IMG/VR virus record: IMGVR_UViG_3300048836_000651
Location: 1 to 23,719 of that record
DNA length: 23,719 bases
Direction: 5' to 3' (one strand)
Source: a virus
The position numbers and the translations under genes are program-made. Shown here piece after piece: positions 23,085-23,719 of the stretch; the first letter of the stretch is position 1; each line of letters opens with the position of its first letter. The notes under the pieces are model-generated. The model saw only the letters and a program-made list of their open reading frames with translations. It did no database searches and was not told where the DNA came from.

Positions 23085-23117
23085 GGCGAAAAGCCGCTCC
23101 GAGTTCCGCTCGGGAGC
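23085..23117 (-). terminator. Terminator-like hairpin after the primase gene
   Basis: CTCGGGAGC (23109-23117) pairs with GCTCCGAG (23096-23103) with one bulged base, around TTCCG. On the minus strand the stem is followed by GGCTTTTCGCC, a short T-run. It begins 3 bases after the primase stop codon (23121-23123), so it probably marks the end of the replication transcript. Confidence 0.55.
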
Positions 23118-23120
23118 CGC

Positions 23121-23719
23121 TCACAGCAACCGGATGCCGCGCCATGTGCGGCGGCGGGTGACGGCTTCGCTTCCGCGTGATACGCCGCTGACACCCTCGA
23201 GTTCGTTGTTGAACCGCTTCTGGGAGACAGGCTTCGATCCGACGGATGAGCAATATTCGTGATATGCGTTGTACAATTCCTCACGCAGAACCTCGCTGCC
23301 GGGATCGAGGGTGCAGCATTCCTCCACGAACGCCAAGGTGCTACTGTTGTCGGCTTTGTAGCTGGCAAGCTCGGCGCGGGTGCGCTCGGTCTCGGTAAAC
23401 TTCCACTTGCGTTCAATCAGGCGTTTCAAACCGACCATCGCCCATGCGATGATACCGTCTTTCTCCAGCAGGAGTTTTTCCTTGAGATTGCCGTCTTTTT
23501 TGTCCTCGGGTATGGTGTGGTCAAAGCGGATCAGAATCAATCGCCGGTAGAAGCCGTCGCTGCGGTCGCTGTAATTCTTAGGGATATTGTTGCAGGAAAA
23601 TAAGAGCCTCGCAAACGGTTTGAATGAAAAATATTCTTTAAACTTGTGCTGTGCAGAAATATAGTCCTCGCCGGTGATTGCTTTAAACGTACCCGTGTCA
23701 CGGATATCACTGGTGGGCA
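23121..23719 (-). CDS. Phage primase-helicase (D5/P4-type), C-terminal part
   Basis: The gene runs off the window edge; 198 codons before the stop are visible, all open. The visible part begins TSDIRDTGTFKAITGEDYIS and continues AQHKFKEYFSFKPFARLLFSCNNIP, then SDRSDGFYRRLILIRFDHTIP. This is the superfamily 3 helicase C-terminal core of D5/P4-type primases: FKAITGED, LLFSCN (motif C) and the GFYRR arginine region. A C-terminal winged-helix-like part follows (LREELYNAYHEYCSSVG, then SQKRFNNEL). No start can be given because the N-terminal primase part is outside the window. It would replicate the element and lies at the boundary between replication and late genes. Confidence 0.9.
   Translation of the reverse strand, partial: PTSDIRDTGTFKAITGEDYISAQHKFKEYFSFKPFARLLFSCNNIPKNYSDRSDGFYRRLILIRFDHTIPEDKKDGNLKEKLLLEKDGIIAWAMVGLKRLIERKWKFTETERTRAELASYKADNSSTLAFVEECCTLDPGSEVLREELYNAYHEYCSSVGSKPVSQKRFNNELEGVSGVSRGSEAVTRRRTWRGIRLL

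Noticed and set aside
22996-23253. Minus-strand 85-codon frame across the primase end
   Set aside because: It overlaps the primase C-terminal coding frame and its terminator in another frame.

Overview
The window is the late half of a tailed-phage genome of siphovirus type with an HK97-like head, lying as a prophage (or closely related element) next to a host tRNA-Ser(CGA) gene. Gene content suggests a low-to-mid GC Clostridia host: phi13-type major tail protein, P27-type small terminase, ParB-methylase, DUF4314/DUF5049, tandem large serine recombinases with a sigma-like helper, and strong GGAGG ribosome sites. This is judged from protein families and style, not from a database match. Apart from the tRNA, every gene I accept is on the minus strand, so transcription runs from high to low coordinates.

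Layout in transcription order (right to left): a D5/P4-type primase-helicase cut by the window edge (23719-23121); a terminator-like hairpin and a leader with inverted repeats; an HNH endonuclease (22930-22583); a gene-free stretch with a hairpin; the small terminase; a ParB-like/DNA methyltransferase broken by one in-frame TAA; a conserved unknown protein; a DUF4314-DUF5049 protein; the large terminase; portal; ClpP-like prohead protease; major capsid protein; head fibre; head-tail connector; head closure; gp10-like protein; tail terminator candidate; major tail protein; two overlapping tail-assembly chaperone frames; tape measure; Dit; Gp37-like tail protein; a baseplate-associated protein; and a 783-residue FN3-rich tail protein. 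An integration cassette follows: an HTH/zinc-finger protein, a 59-residue SHOCT-like protein not found by simple ORF calling, and two tandem large serine recombinases. The cassette ends in a strong terminator (411-440), three 10-base direct repeats (308-389), and the tRNA with its own terminator.

How the parts work together: the HNH enzyme and the terminases package DNA through the portal into a head built from the capsid protein and matured by the ClpP-like protease. The connector proteins join head to tail. The frameshifted chaperones assemble the tail on the tape measure, and Dit, the Gp37-like protein and the FN3 protein form the tip. The recombinase cassette probably integrates and excises the element.

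Most notable observations: (1) a complete predicted -1 ribosomal frameshift signal (A AAA AAC plus a perfect 9-bp hairpin after a 6-nt spacer) joining the chaperone frames; (2) a single in-frame ochre codon where the methylase should have Tyr; (3) two different large serine recombinases, one apparently without the coiled-coil insertion; (4) unexplained direct repeats at the probable element edge; (5) no lysis genes between tail tip and recombinases; (6) an ABAB duplication in the tail-tip protein and 44-residue repeats in the tape measure. I found no clearly unprecedented system. The recombinase cassette with its repeats is the least explained part.
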